A DNA stretch of 64,000 nt from Rhyacichthys aspro (Eukaryota; Chordata; Actinopteri; Gobiiformes; Rhyacichthyidae). The notes under the pieces were generated by a model, which saw nothing but the letters and a program-made list of their open reading frames with translations, did not search any database and was not told the DNA's origin. Location of the stretch: NCBI GenBank assembly GCA_036850595.1, contig CM072168.1, positions 14,809,982-14,873,981 of the forward strand, written 5' to 3'. How positions within the stretch are numbered: position 1 is the first letter of the stretch; each line of letters opens with the position of its first letter. Both the position numbers and the translations under genes were made by a program. Positions 13,901 through 28,800 of the stretch are shown one piece after another.

Positions 13901-16766
13901 CCCCATGTGTCGTACCATTTCTATCTCTGAATAAATCTCACTGTGGAACATCAGAGAGTACACTGGAGCTATTTTAATTTCAAGTCACATTTCTATGAAG
14001 AGTACTCTTAAATTTCCAGGATGTTCAGGGCCTGTTGAAACCCTGCATTAACTGAATCCAAGCATGTAAGTTAAAATAATATGAGGACAACTGATTCACT
14101 TATTTGTGTTGCTGGTAGTCATTTATGTACAAGACTGAGTTCAAATTTGTTTTCAAACTACACTGAATTACAATCAATATTTTATCAAAAAACACTGTGA
14201 TGATGAAAATTACAACTGTTTTGTTCTCTGTCTTTCTGATTAGTGTTGTGAGGTGGACTGCTGGGCTGTGCAGGGGAGAGTAAATCTAGCCCAGCAGCAC
14301 ACAGGGAGACATTTACTCAGGTTTAATTGTAGATATGGGAGCCTTACATCACCAGCAACAGGCCAAAGTGAGATACAGATAGTGAGAATAAAAAGGACTG
14401 AAAATGCTCACTTGACACTAAGTAGCAATTTGTTTCATTTTTCCCAAGGTAAAAGTCCAGTGCACATCTTATCTTCCTCTGTAGAACTATCACAACCCCA
14501 CGCTTCTTTATATTCATTATCCAACCTTACATGTGTAATTATCTTACAGCCGTTTAACTATCTGTCAAATTGGCCTCTCTGTGCTGAGGAAACAGCATAG
14601 CAATGTCATCCATTCAGAGTAAATATGAATGCAAATGTGACATTTACATTCCACGACAACCGACTGTGACTGACAAGCATGTGGACTTCCTGAATGCGAG
14701 CCAACACCCTATAATCCAATTATACAAGAGCATCAATGCAGGTAAATGAGGTAGAAAATATGGCTTGGAAAACAAAAAAAAAAGTAGAATAAGATCTGTG
14801 CCTAAAACTCGTCATTCGTTAGCCGAGCTCCTTCACCACCTAGTGTAATTATACCTAATTAAAAATATAGCTGTGGGGAGGCTCATAGTGGTTTCGGGCC
14901 ATGCCACAACCACTGAGGTTTACTCTTAAGATGAACCACTTTTGCAAAAAAAACCAAAAAACCTTAAAAATGTCTTATTGCAGATAATTGTTCTGTTTTC
15001 ATGAGTAGAAGTTATAAAGTCAGGCCACAGTGATTTGCAGAAGCACAGATAAACTGCACCTTCCCAAGACATTTTTTAATTTAATTTAACTCAAATATAA
15101 ACACAAATAGTCACCTCCATGTGATGCACGTGATTAACTGACAGCATGTACTGAGCAGTCGATAATTTTACACTTCATTACAGCTTGTTAGGCAAAGATC
15201 TCAGTTCAGAGAACCTGTTAATTAATGCATCCTTTTGAAATGTATTTTGGGATGCTTATTCTATATACAGTGCAACATGAGACGGTAAGTGATTTACAAC
15301 GTACTGTTAAAGCACAATATAGAGAACTACATTCAAATCATGCCTTACACTCTGCATCATTTCTTTCTCTGGGAAGAAATGGTGGCCACTTTCATTCACA
15401 AAGAATTGCAAAAATTATGTGGGTCACTTATTGGTTAGTGAATGTTCCGAATAATGGAAAAAATATTCATTGAAAAATGAAGGAAATGAGGTTTAGTTTT
15501 CAGACTTTAAAGCGCTACTGGCTGCAGATGGTAATGAAGTAGGTGAAGATGAGTTTCTCTCTTTTTGAGGCCTGCCTAATTTCCTGACTCCATCATTGTG
15601 AGGAATCATGGGTAAAGCCCCAAAGCTGAAAAAAGCACACACATAATCATTTATATTGCATTAACTTTTTATAGATTAAAAATAGAACAATCCAATAACA
15701 AAGAACAAATGTGTAGTCCACAATCCTTCTGCTATTTCTGTGTGAATATATTCATGTGTGATATACAGCACAGACCCTAATCACACTGCAGGTAGTTTTT
15801 CAAACACAATCAAGACACTTTCAGCAGTGGTCACTCCTTATAATAGAAGATGGATCAGTCACCAAGCTACAAAGATGCTGCTTCTACAGTGATCTTGAAA
15901 ATCTGTAAAATCCCTAACATTTCTGTCTTTTATCAGCTTTACAATTGTTCCTTCATCTTCTCTTTGACATGTAGGTGTTCACTTACAGCCACAGTATGAT
16001 ACAGATAAAACCTCTACATTATGAATGAGGGCATATTTGTTCCGGTGCCAAATCTAGTTATTAATAATCAATATCAGTGAACTCAAAATGCGGCTGTGTC
16101 TGTCAGGTTGTCTGGGAATTACATCAGTAGTATCCACCCAATATTTGTCAGACAACAACAACAACAACAGCAGACTTTAAAAAAATGGATATTGAGTTGC
16201 GCTCCCTGCAGCCTCGCCAATTCCACCAGTGACCACATGTGGTACTGTCTTGTGCTCACCTGCCATGATATAAATAATAAGGAAACATATAGCACTGGAT
16301 AGATGCATGACAGGGGGAAAACATGATTAAAATACCTCAAAGTATGATTCTATGTCCCTAACTAAAACCAAGAAGCCAATATATTGACACAGGCAACACA
16401 AGTTAATCCTAGTGTAGCATGCTGTTACATAAAGTATAAAAACAGATGCCAAACTACACCAAAGTGAGCTGAGTAAGTGAATGAGACAGCACTAATGACA
16501 CAGTCAAAATGAGCAGGCAGTTTTAAATCTCTCCTGTGAAAAAGTAAACACTATTTTTCCAGCCTTTATGTAAATTTCTATTTCAAAGCACGCCAAATGA
16601 ATAATTTTGTGCCTCCTTGCACCTTGTTACTTTGAAATGCTAATGGGGGCTACGGTTCATGATCGCTGAGCATGTGCGTGGGTGTCATGTGTGCTGGGTT
16701 TGTATAGTCCACGCTGTTGACTGGTTGACATCTTCAGCTCTCATTTGTCCCATTTGCTAACATTTG

Positions 16767-16767
<1 letters not shown>
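7991..16767 (-). other. sh3rf3: sh3rf3 intron 1 continued: no gene; GC-rich island at about 11,970-12,080
   Basis: This is intronic sequence. It includes an 11-bp-arm stem-loop at 9000-9042. It also has a locally GC-rich patch near 11,970-12,080 (cctccccgccccagccccccg) that stands out from the AT-rich surroundings and could be a regulatory element. A short CAA tract occurs near 16,155. Open frames (for example 14,253-14,600) show no known domain. Confidence 0.6.
9000..9042. repeat. Stem-loop with perfect 11-bp arms
   Basis: The arm CTCTGGTAATT (9000-9010) is exactly complementary to AATTACCAGAG (9032-9042), with a 21-base loop. The stem is too short for a typical microRNA precursor. No function can be assigned from sequence. 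Confidence 0.6.

Positions 16768-16802
<35 letters not shown>
16768..16802. repeat. (CA)n microsatellite, uninterrupted
   Basis: This is a 35-base pure CA tract, about 17 units, and likely polymorphic in length. Confidence 0.95.
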
Positions 16803-16804
<2 letters not shown>

Positions 16805-19800
16805 GGCCCATATCTATCTTGATGTACCGAGAGCGCTACACTAGCCATTTCTCTTCATATGTCAAGGCAAAGTCTGCGCCGCCTCCCTGTCTCTATCACC
16901 TATACGCCTCACACCCACTATGCTTTTATCGCTGCGGTTACTTATGAAAAGGTCGTGACCTATGTAGTCTTCATTACTCATGCAGGACAAACTGCTCTGA
17001 TTGGTGGGTTCACATTTAACAAGAGGTGGAGTTTGACCTTTGAGAAATAACGGTGTGCTGATGGAGTGGAGTGATGATAAGTACTAGTGCTAGTACTAGT
17101 CACTCATATTTGACAAGAATTATGAATTAGATTAGATCACCCTGAACCAAGGCTATGTTTCAAGAAATGCATAAATGCTTAAATAAAATACAAATTGTGA
17201 TAATGTAAATCATTTGGTTTGACAAGCATCTTCTCATCTAAACACATACACTAATCTTGGTTGGAAATGCTACTTACAGAACTGTAAACGCACAACGGTA
17301 CCAAGGAGGTTGGAATTAGAAGGTGTTAAAAAAACAAGACTTTCCCTTAATATCGGTGGCTAACCAGGTTCGTCTAAAAGTTTTTGTCCTCAAGTCTTAT
17401 TTGAAGCAATAACTTTCCTTTTATTTCCTCGTCTGGTTTCCCAGACTTCTCATGCTGTGACAGTATTCTTTTCTCTCAGTGTTAGCGGATGGCTCTTCTG
17501 CATTAACGTTTATACTTTTGGTTTCGAGATATGAGCGTGGGAGTGTGCATATGTATGTGTTAGGCATCTCACTTGGCAGCCGGATAAAAAGAGCGCACCA
17601 CAGGAGATGACAGTGAATAGTAAAACAGGGGAGGAAGCATAAATGTAGCAGTTGGGAAAACATGGTGCTTTATGTACAGATTAGATTTCCTCAGGGGAAG
17701 AAACAGTCAAAAGTCAAAGTGAATTTTGTTACCCAAAGTGATTTTTGCACAAATTCAATATGGCAAAGGCAATTATGTAATGAGGTATTATGGAGGTAGA
17801 TGCCAAAAGAGAAGGAGCTTGTTCAAAACTCCACAAAAATATTTAAAATATGCATAATTCTCTATTTTGGAGGAGTGAGGTTTTAAACAAACATGACAAG
17901 CAGATCTGTGCAGCACTGGGCCCTGGATATATCCTCAGTGCAGAAGCCAAATGTTATAATGAGGCTGCTGACACAGTTAATGCAAAACCATACTCTAAAA
18001 GGAATGCATAAAACCCCACACAAACTTTTGACATTCCCATTTTTCTCTAATAAGGCTTACACTGTTTGTTTGTGGCTTGACAGAGGTACATATTCAGGAA
18101 CAAATATGGTAATAGGGTGAACAACAAGTGCACAATTTGCATTTGCAATCTCTGAATTCACATTCCCACTATTATGCACCTAAACACACTTTGTCTTGTT
18201 AATTTATGCTGGGATTTGTGCAGATGAGGCAAGAATATCAAACCATGCAACCTAACAAGCAGTCTGAAGAGAATAGGGAAGAACTGGGGATAAACAGTGC
18301 CACTGCATTGACACTGTAGTTTCTGTGTAATATTTGACTTGTCTATTGACACAGTTTAACTGACTGAGAGCTGTGTGTTGTAATTCAATCATCAGCTTCT
18401 AGGCATATATTTATCATTGTGAGAGACAGATCACATCTGAGATGCATTTGGTTCATAGTTAAGGTATGATCTGCTATAATGCCTACGCTACAGTCAAAAA
18501 TTCTGAAAATATTCAGAGTCTGTGCAGAATTTTTATATAGCTGAATACAATTAAATCAACACAGAAATAATCTGTCTGAAAATTAAATTTATTTTGACTG
18601 TTTGCTGATATAAAACACAAAAACTAAAACTTCTTTTAAAGACTCTAAACTATGAAGCCCATTAAGTAAAGTTTTGTGGTATATGGTTAAGAAAAGTGCA
18701 ACATGCAGGTTTTAACTATGTTTTTAATGGAGTACAAAAGCCTCAAAATAACAAAAAGCATGTTTGACTATATTGGTAAAACAGACCCATAAGCCCCATA
18801 GAACCTAGTTGAAGCAGCCTTTAGCCTATTACCTCTGCCTGTACACCAAGCCAGAACGGACAAAAGTAGCGCTGCTGGAGAACAATCCCATTCATGTAAC
18901 ACAATACTGTATCAATGCTAAGGGCTTTTATGAACTAAACGGGTTATGGTTCTAAAATTCTCACATCTGACAGGCTGTAGAAAGGAGGAGAGGGAGTGTC
19001 ACTACATGCCACCAAAACCTCAAGACTTCATTACACTAATTATGAACCTATGATAGACTCAACTAGTTTAACTTAAATCACCTCTAATCAATACACAACA
19101 ATGTAAAAGGGCTGTGGAAATTGTAAACTTAAAAATGCAAAGAAAATGTGAAAACCTCAATTACCGTTTTACCATTTCAGTCTGTAAATCTTTCCTCAAA
19201 TCTTCCTCAGTCTGTTGTCAGTCAGTCTGTATGTTACAGCATTTTTTTTCCTCCACTACTACTGTTTAAGGTAATTAGGACAATGCAGAGGCACCTGATG
19301 TGTTGCACTGTATGTGAGACCCCAGAGAGCTGCAGGAGACAGGGAGGGATTATGTAGCGGTGTGTAATGACTTTAGGGGCCGAGGGGTGGCCTGGATCAG
19401 GTGGCGCATTAGGTGGGTGGGCCTCCATTCCACTCCCCAGCTCTCCACACAAACTGACACTCACATTTAACCCTCTAAAATACCCAGTCAGGCAGTGATA
19501 ATATACAGCCTGCAGTAAAACATTGTCAGAAACACATGTCTCAAAGCCACACATACTGTACTTGAGGTCTTGCATATTAAAAAAAAACAAAACGGTTTCC
19601 TCTCTGACCTTCTCCTGACTCACTGTGACCCGCTGCTAACCCCGGACCATTAACACGAGCATGTGCGTGTGTGAGAGTGTGTCTTCTCAGCTGTTCAGCT
19701 CATTCAATCCTCCGCAGTGTTTAGCTACTTGGCTTTTCGGCACCATCTCCACAGCTATAGCTCTATTTATCTGAGTCTCGAAATTTTGGATCACTTTGGG

Positions 19801-22800
19801 CATTTTCGATCCCCCCTTTAAGCGTTCCCTAAAAAAATGATGCTATTTTCTGCAGCTAAAATACAGAGGCACAAAGCAGTGTGACAAATGTACAAGTTAC
19901 AGAAGGGATTGCTTTTGTCATCACTTCAGTAAATAGTTAATAACGCTGCCACTGAAAGCATTGCACACGGGTTGATAAATGGCGGCAAAGCCTTTGTTGA
20001 TTTTTGTCTTTCGTCACAGTGTAGTAAAAGGGCAACAATAGCAGCAATAAAAGTGCTTTCTAATAAATCAAGAGCATGAATCATATTTTGACCAAAATGG
20101 TGGTTCTAGATTCAAAAATGCATAAACAAGCATAATTATCAGATGTAAGCAAATCATGATTAGTTTATTTATTGAAAAGTCATCTACAAATCGTTCTTAG
20201 GAGTTGTACATAACTCTTTCCCTTTTAAAACGGATAGTGCTTTCATATTCTGTCTGGTGTTACCTTATTATTTCTGCAACATATACATAGCTCACTGGCT
20301 GCAGCTGGGAGAAAAAGCGATCAGTGACAAAGACAAATATTCATCAAATCCCACCAGACAATGCATTATTCATCACATAGGGATTTGAATTATATATATC
20401 AATCATCAAATATTTACAGTATTTGCGTTTTTCAAGAATACTATGTTCTCTTGGCTCAGTTTGGCAGAGGAAGTGCAGTAACATGAGGTTTACAGTGGCA
20501 CAGGGCTAAAGTGTACAGTGCGGTTGCAGTCTGGTAGGCTATATGTAATTAGCATTTTGGTGAAAGGATGCCGGGCTAACACTGTTTTGCATCAAATGGA
20601 TTGATTGCATAATAAACCATCTAAACAGATTGAATTCAAATTAAAATCTGGTAAAAGAGGATGAGGGAGCTACTAAAAAAGCCATTGTAAGCTGCTGTAA
20701 ACCGTATGCCAATGCTTGTCAGCCAAATCCATCTTATGTCAAACCCCATAGATGATCTTGCATACAGCTGTTGAATATATAGACTAAGAATAAATGGTAC
20801 TCAGTGTATAAGGTTCATCTTTGCTAAAATTGCCCAATGAATACAGATTTGTTGCTTTAAAACAGTTAGATTTGGTGGTGATAAGACGGAGATTATCTGT
20901 GGGTACGTGTGAGCTGATGTGTGTTTATGTGCACATAAATTATAATTCGTTTTTTAAGCAGATTAAATCTTTATTTTGGCAAACGTCTTAGTCAGAAATG
21001 ATCCTTCTTACGTGCACTAACACACACGCTTGTTCACTGCAGGGGGTGTGATTGGGAAGTGGGCCAGATGAGAGTGATGGAGGGAGCGATGTGAGGAGGG
21101 AGGGGGGTCTCCTGCTGGGAAGAGGAGAGACGCAGAGAGATAGTAGATGGAGGAATAAGAGGCAAGTGGGACAGATGTAACAGGCCACAGTGGGTCAGAT
21201 AACACTTCAGTGATGGTGGGAAATGTGAGCCTTCCCTCACTCTCTTCCTCTGTGCGTCTAGGTCTCTTACTCGCGGAGCCGCAGAGCCGTTGAGTCGGGC
21301 AGCTGTCAGCAGCTCTGTCTGTGTCTGTCTATGACGGGCCACAAACACACCATCACAAACAAAACACAACACAGAGGAGTACACAAACTTTGATCTGCTT
21401 CAGTACAGCAGTGCAAAAATATAAATGATATTTCAGGAAATAATACAGGAAATGGTTGTCAGCGGAGCTAAATATAAAGGTAAACATGTTATTAAGCAGT
21501 TTCCACCAAAGCAGTACAGTTCTGTTTACTGTAGCTATATCTGAAGGAGGAACTGTTGATTTAAGTTATGTTTCCAAATGGAAGTGGCGTGACGTAAATA
21601 TCGTGGGATCATCCTAGTGCCACACTAGTAATATCTTTAAGACATAGGAATAGAAACAGAATCTGAAACAATTCTCACTTATTCTCAATTCTCAACTCTA
21701 AACAGAAAAACCAACACTACTGCACAAATTTTCTACAATTTTGAGATAGCCTCTTTCATGTTACTAGTGCTGTTTGTGTTTTGAGCAGCATCAACAAAAA
21801 AATGCATATTTTATTCACAAAGCAAGGACTAAAAGAGACTTCTGTACAGTTCATAACCCGTGTGTGACTACATCTTCATTAAACTGAGCAGAACATCTCA
21901 TCGACTACAGCTGGCCTGTAGGGCTGCAGGCAGATCCATAATTTACTGTAACTTTTATTTTTTTCTTTCTAGACACCCTTCAATAGATAAGAGTCACAGC
22001 TAATGAAATAAAGTTGATAAGAGTTTATAATAAGAAAGCTTGATGGATTAAGAAAGTGAAGAAAAATGAATTTGATAGGAGTCACCATTAAAGAAACTAC
22101 ATCAGAGGCATTTGTGACTGATAACAGAACAAAGGAAAGGCCATAGTCACATCACTTGATATAAGAATTACACAGAACATGTCTTACACTATAAACAGAT
22201 GTGATCTTAAGATCTATGCCTATAGAAAATATAATGTAAGTAAAAGGGAAATATAGACTTCTGTTGTTTGTTATAGAATGATAACTTCTTAATTGAGTGA
22301 AACAACATGAAGCCATTAAAAAGACAGCATTAAAGCAACAGAAGCTCACAGTAGATGGAGGTTTGTACAGATGGGGCGCATAATCCGTGACTGAACCTTT
22401 TCACTCAAGGGAATACAGTGGGGTTCAAGCCTTTCTCCATCCTCCATTGCCTCAATAATGGCCAGAAAAATGCAAATGAGAAAAATGTTGTTTTCCTCTG
22501 TAGGAAACTAAGCGCAGATTTGTCTTGAGAAGAGTGTGAATTAACAAAACACACGTTTTTGGTAGGATAATGTGCTGATGCCCTATAGAGAACATTTCAG
22601 GAAGTAATAGGATTAACGAGGTGAAGAGAAGTATAAATGAGGAAGATGGTGTGTGAAAAAGGAAAGAGTGGGACGTAGCGTCAGATGGAGGAGGCAGATG
22701 GTTGCATGAAGCGTTTCCAATCAGCCTAGTGATAGGGGTGAAGCCTCTCAAAAAAATCTGAAAAATCCTAAAAAATGATCAAAAAACACATAAAAGGTTT

Positions 22801-25800
22801 CTATATCCATGCAAACAGTGGACTAATTAAATGACCGAGCCATTGAAAGCACCCAAGAAGCCACATCTGACTTGATTAAATAAGCCAGTTTGTACCAGTC
22901 TAAGGTTAACCCAGAGTTTGAGATAAGATTTTACATGACCAGTTTGGATCTACAAGAATCATTCAAAAAACATACATATTAAAAATGCAAACATCCCAGC
23001 GAGGACTTCTAACAAACTGCATTACATTATATATTTCTGTAAGATATTTTCTCTCACGGAAACCAGTAGTGTGTATGAGATGAAGTAGAAAAAGAGTTTA
23101 AAAGAGAGAAAATGGCAGAACTATTTCGACTATTGAAGTTGGTGGCTATGATGCAATTTTATAAACATTTTACAAACAACACTTCAAGAGTAAAACTGAG
23201 CCAATCTGAAGAAACTGGATGAACACATTGGACACTTTAAAGTTAAAGTTTGGTGCAACACACTATGAATGTGCATGTGTCTGTTGTTGAAGGTGGAGCA
23301 CCCAAGTTGCCATGTCATCACTAGGAGGCAGCTGCTTGTTGACATCATTACCGTGGGACAGCTGAGAGCAGCTGCATGGCCCCAGAGAGCGTCAGAGAGA
23401 CGGGAGGAAAGGGGAGTTTAGGTCATTAAACCCAACTTCAGACTCAGACTTTTTTGTTGATTTCACTCTTTTTTTGTCACAGGGTTTACAACAACCACAG
23501 CCCTTTTCTGCAACACAAACTCAGTAGAAGTTCAACTTTGGGGCCTCACAGGCCAGCTGCCAAAAATATATGTTGTAGAGCCATAATTGTGCGTCAGACT
23601 GAAGGCAGTCACCCAACAAGGATTTTCTCTCTTATACATACAATGTGCTGTATTTAACCTGCAGTGTAAATACAGCTCTGCACAAGTGCACAGAACATTG
23701 GAGACAGACGCATTTGTGGCTGATGTAAAATATTCATTTGAGGGAAGTGTGCGTGTGAAGTGGCACTTTAGACTGCCTGACTGCATTGCAACTCAAACAG
23801 ATTTGCTGTCAAAATGACCTGGACTGTTACTGTTACAGAAATGTCTGTGTCTAAGGATTTTAAATCAAGACTGTCTGACAACTGATAACGAAACTAGTCT
23901 AAGAGGACTTGGAAATTGTAACCCCGATATGTCTTTTGGTTTATCATTCAATGGTGTTGGTCATGACTCAGTCTAAACTTTTATTTATTTTGGTCAAATA
24001 TATCTGTCAGCAATGTCTAATCATTTGTAACGAAGTAGATAAGACTAGATGTTGTGAAGTGTACCCACAGGGATAGTGATACCAGTGGGTGTTTGTGTGT
24101 GTGACTTGTCTGGCCAAAACCACAAAGCCATGGACGGCTACTGCTGGTGCAGACGGCCGCATGCAGACACACACACACCTTCCTCCATCTGTCTACTTAG
24201 CAGGTCAATCATAACCTCGTTCATGTGGAGAGGCAAAGGCAGAGGGCCAGAATCTTCCAGTGTCCCACTGAGGCCTAAAACCCATTCACACCATCACTAA
24301 ACAAACCAAACTGCTCTGAACTGGATTATACAGGACTCAGATGGGATTATAATAAACCAAAGTGGATCATCTGTGTCTCAAACTGATTCAAACGAATTAC
24401 TGACAGTGCATTGCTCTGGACATAAAACTAGAATTGAGTTAATGTAGTGCCCTATTAGGCCTTGAAAGCCCTTAAGTCAAAAAACTTAATTTATGATCTG
24501 AACTACAGTTTTTCAGTGTTACATTTATTATTCTTAAAATTCATTGTAATTTTTGTGAATAGAACAGTCATTTTCACTAAAAATGTTGTTCTTGTTGATG
24601 TATGAAATGCAGTCTGATAATTATGTTTTGGGCTGTACAGGACATTACATGTACATTACAGTACCTGCAGTAGGCAGTAGCCTCTGGTGTAAAATCCAGG
24701 GTGTAATATCCAGTCAATATTGCACAAATACGATTTTTATTACATGCTGTATGCATATTATATGTGTAGTATAAGTGTTGATCACTGGCATTGGATAATA
24801 TACTTTTCCCCCAAAAGCTAACGGTAGAAGAATATAACATTATCTACATGCATTAAACTAAACTCCACATCATTGTAGTGACCAGAAGCAGGGCACAGGT
24901 GTATTCCAATAGGGTACAAATTGAGCCATTCATTCTCATTATTTGACTCTAAGCTGGTTCAGTTTATTACACCGTACTGCAGTGTTTCTGGGACAGTGCT
25001 GTGAAATACCTCATTCAGGTGGCAGGTCAAATAGAGGTGACCCAGAAGAAATTACTCACACATAGTCCCACATTAGGGAAACCCTCTCAAGCGCAGACCA
25101 TACTGGCCTCAACACATGCACACACTGATGTCAGGAGACCACCAGTGGGGCGCTAGCATCCACCCACCTGTCCACCCCCAGACCACCAGCACCGAATGAA
25201 TCACTTTCTTCTGGTGTGTACTGAAGCAAAAAGAGACAAGATCTGAACCCCCTAACAATAAAAAAATATGCATTCTTTCGCCAGTGTAAATGAGTGAGTC
25301 ATTTCCACCTCATAAACCATACGCCAGTCATAAGATTCAATTAAGAAAAACAGAGATCTTTATTCACAATTGACAATGCCACACACACAAACATCTGCAG
25401 GGTTCACAGCCATCTGTTGTAACAAACTGCTCGATCAGTCCCGTGTGTATGTGCCAAATTTCCTCAACTGTTGTTTTCTCAAAGTGAATGTGGTTAGAAA
25501 ATCAAACCTTTTATTAGTTGTCATTTAAAGTGTGTTTAAAATCAGTGTGAAAGATTTGCTTTATCTTTTTAGGCATAAACAAATAAACTTGTTTTTCTTC
25601 ACATTTGCAGTATAATAACCAGGAAACAACAAAGCTGTCTCAGAGTAAATGTTGTGTGACAGCTATGGAAAGATTTCTGGAAGGACTTTCAACTCCTGGT
25701 GGAGTGAAGTACTGCTGCAGTGATAATAGATGACATTTGCTTGTACACGTCAGTGCGGCTTTGGCTTTTGTGGCTGACTTTTATGGATTTACAATGCGCG

Positions 25801-28800
25801 ACTGGCAACATAGGGACGGCAGGATAAGGATTTAAATGTCCCACAACAAGACCTGAAAAAAACAAACACATTCACACGTACAATTTACAATACAATTTCA
25901 AGTAGCCTTTTGCGCGTACTTATAACATGACTTACTTATAACTTACAGCCCAGATGTAACACGACTTCTTATTAGAGGTACCCACACTCTGGGTTTAATC
26001 CAGTCTCCATGATTTTTTTTTTTACAGGTCCAGCAGTTTATAGCAACATAATAACAGAGCAAAGATTCACTAAAAATAATTCAGCGACACTAAATGTTTA
26101 ATTCTCATAAACTATCAGTAAACTATCAGCACAAATAAAGACAATAAAGCTGGCCACAGAGAGCCCACATCAGCTGAGCACCACGAAACATGTTTATATG
26201 TGTGTATCTATATGCAGGCGCCAACTGCCAAGGGACATGAGTGACTTATCTGGGACAGGGACATCACAGGGAACAACAGCGGTAGAAATTCAATTTTCTG
26301 CTGGAGAAAGAACAGAAAGCGAGAGCGTGACAGAATAGGTGTGACTGCAGAGGTTTGCCTTTAATATGGCCAAGATCATAGAATACACAGAAGAGCGGGC
26401 CGCCAGGAAAAAGAGCCTTCCTGCTGACATTGTTTTATGTCTTAAAAAGTCTGCGAGTTAAGCCACTGCAGCTGAATTCAGCAGATATTAGGGAGCACTG
26501 TAGTGTCACTCAAAACTAAAGACAGAGAACAGAGAATGCACCCAACATAGAGGAAATAAAACAAGGTGACAGAACTGGAGAGTGGGCATTAGTCATTGGA
26601 AGAAGCCTGCTGCTACTGTATAATAGGTTAACTTTATTATCACATACTTTTACTGTATTTGGTTTTCATCTATGGTTACTGCATTGTTGCACACAATCAA
26701 TAAACTGTTGGTGCTTTCTATAAGGAGAAACTTCCTACAGCTTTCCTGCCACTGATGTCACAGTAGGGCTCTTCTATTATTAACGTGCCTTTCCAGCAGT
26801 TTCCAGGCATCGTGGGTCATGAGCGTCAACCACTGGCTAAACTACAATACAGAGTGTTAGCTGCAGAAGACTGACTGAAGCTACACTCGGGAATATTTTA
26901 AAACAGCGCGAAACTTATGACTGTAAAAATAAATCTGTGAGACAAAGCAAGCTGTCTGTAAAGGTGCAACAATCAAATCTGCACCTTTACAGAGAAAACA
27001 CAATACCCAAGGTTGTTTAACACTCTAAATACAATGCAACGTTATAATGAAGTTTAAATTTTGTAACAGGTGTAAATTACTGCATGAAAAAGGCAGAAAT
27101 GACAATACACAAGGGGAGCACACGGTGGAAACAGAACTGAGCTGGGAACCAAACCAGGTCTATGTCATTGTCCACCTGAGAAAAAAAAATGCAGCATTTT
27201 TTTTTTAAATTTTGTATTCCTACTATGTAAAGCTCAGCAAAACATAGCTTTATTACCAGTTATTTAAATGAAGCTATTACAGCACAAACCCATCGCAGTT
27301 TCACAGATGTGCCGCGTGATTACGTGAAAGAGCACACAAACAAAACACTTTTCTTCATCGTGAGCTCCAGTGAGAAAGCTGGAGTACTAGAAAGACTGGG
27401 GCGAAAGAGAAAAGAAGCAGTGGGATGAGCTGTAAAAGTGAATGTGTTGATGAAGAGCGAAATGGGTTAATGTATAAAAGAATGTGTTTTCAGAGGAAAC
27501 GGGAAAGCCATGGCTTCGGGGTTTGACACTGTCCCAGTTTCACTCCAGTGCCAGTATCTCCTGTGGCTCTCCAGCACATTTCCACCCAGTTGATTAATGC
27601 TACCATCACAGCCATTGCCAGCCTCTTTGAAGACAAGAGAAAAAAGCCATGATGATCCACATAACATTTCTGCTCTGAGTTTTTAGCCTAGTTTTGTGTG
27701 GAACAAACAATTCTGGGACGTGGCGGTGTGTGGTGCAAGTAGGCTATGACAGCGCCTCTAAAGCCCTGGATGCTCTCTATAAATTAAGTTTATGGCGGTG
27801 GCTGGAGAGAAAAGAAAATGGTTTTCTGAAAGCTGAACTTTTGTGCAGATAATTTCTTCACGGTAGACAGTTTTATGGTATCAAAGTGTTTTTTATTTCA
27901 AAATATAGATGATGAATGATTTTGTTTTCTTGAGATAGGAGACTTTTCTATGTTATATGAGTAAACTGAGTGAGGTAATACGGACAAATAGCAGCAATAT
28001 AAGGAAACTCTGCCAAAAGGTAATACATTCTACATCAACTATAAATCTATGAATTATTTATGAATGGGATTTATGTTGAATCTGTCAATTAATGTAAATG
28101 TAAGGTGGAAAAGCAAGTCACAGAAGCTGATAAATGGCAGGGATTCAGGTCCTCAATATGTGGCTGTTATCAGTTCATACAGGGCTGTGATACTAATTGA
28201 TTCTGTTGAGAAGCCTGTTCTTGGATCAAATATCCCAAGAGAAAGCCACAGCCAAGATCTGCTGCAGTGTTAAGACAATGAGAGTCTAAATGTTAGTGTA
28301 GTAGCTGTATATGACAAAACAATATTATTGCAATGGCATAAATCAGTCTATTGTATGCGGTTATTTGAGGTTAAATATACAAAGTTGAAGTTTAGATTCA
28401 AAACTCAGTATAACAATTGTCCAGATTGCCCTCTGTACTTAGACTATGATACCCTAGACCATTTACAATGTGCCCCACTAATGCTTAATGATATTCTGCA
28501 GCAGTTGAATGGCCTTTAGCCCCAGTAGCTCATTGGCAGCAGCAATAACTTTGTGACCAACCTGTATCTTTCTCCAAATATGGTAATAACTTGATGTGAT
28601 AAATTCGTCTTGCAGCTGTATTGTGAATTCAAGTGTTTATTTGTCCACTTTTCCCCGACTATCTATGGATGGGGCAAGAATGTCCGTATGGTGTGCTATC
28701 TGTGCAGCGTTTGCCAAATAACACTGTGATGACCAGTGGTGTTTTAATAGAGCTGGCAGGCCACACCAAAGTAAGCCTGAGATGAGTTTGGACATCATCC

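Noticed and set aside
14253..14600. 115-codon plus-strand open frame
   Set aside because: Starts and ends at random, with no recognisable protein features. It is expected by chance in a window of this size.
19234..19623. 129-codon minus-strand open frame in sh3rf3 intron 1
   Set aside because: No domain, no homology that I recognise, and no flanking splice or promoter signals that set it apart from chance.
25148..25166. CTCF-like CCACCAGTGGGGCGC
   Set aside because: It needs a one-base insertion to fit the motif, so it is not a valid match.
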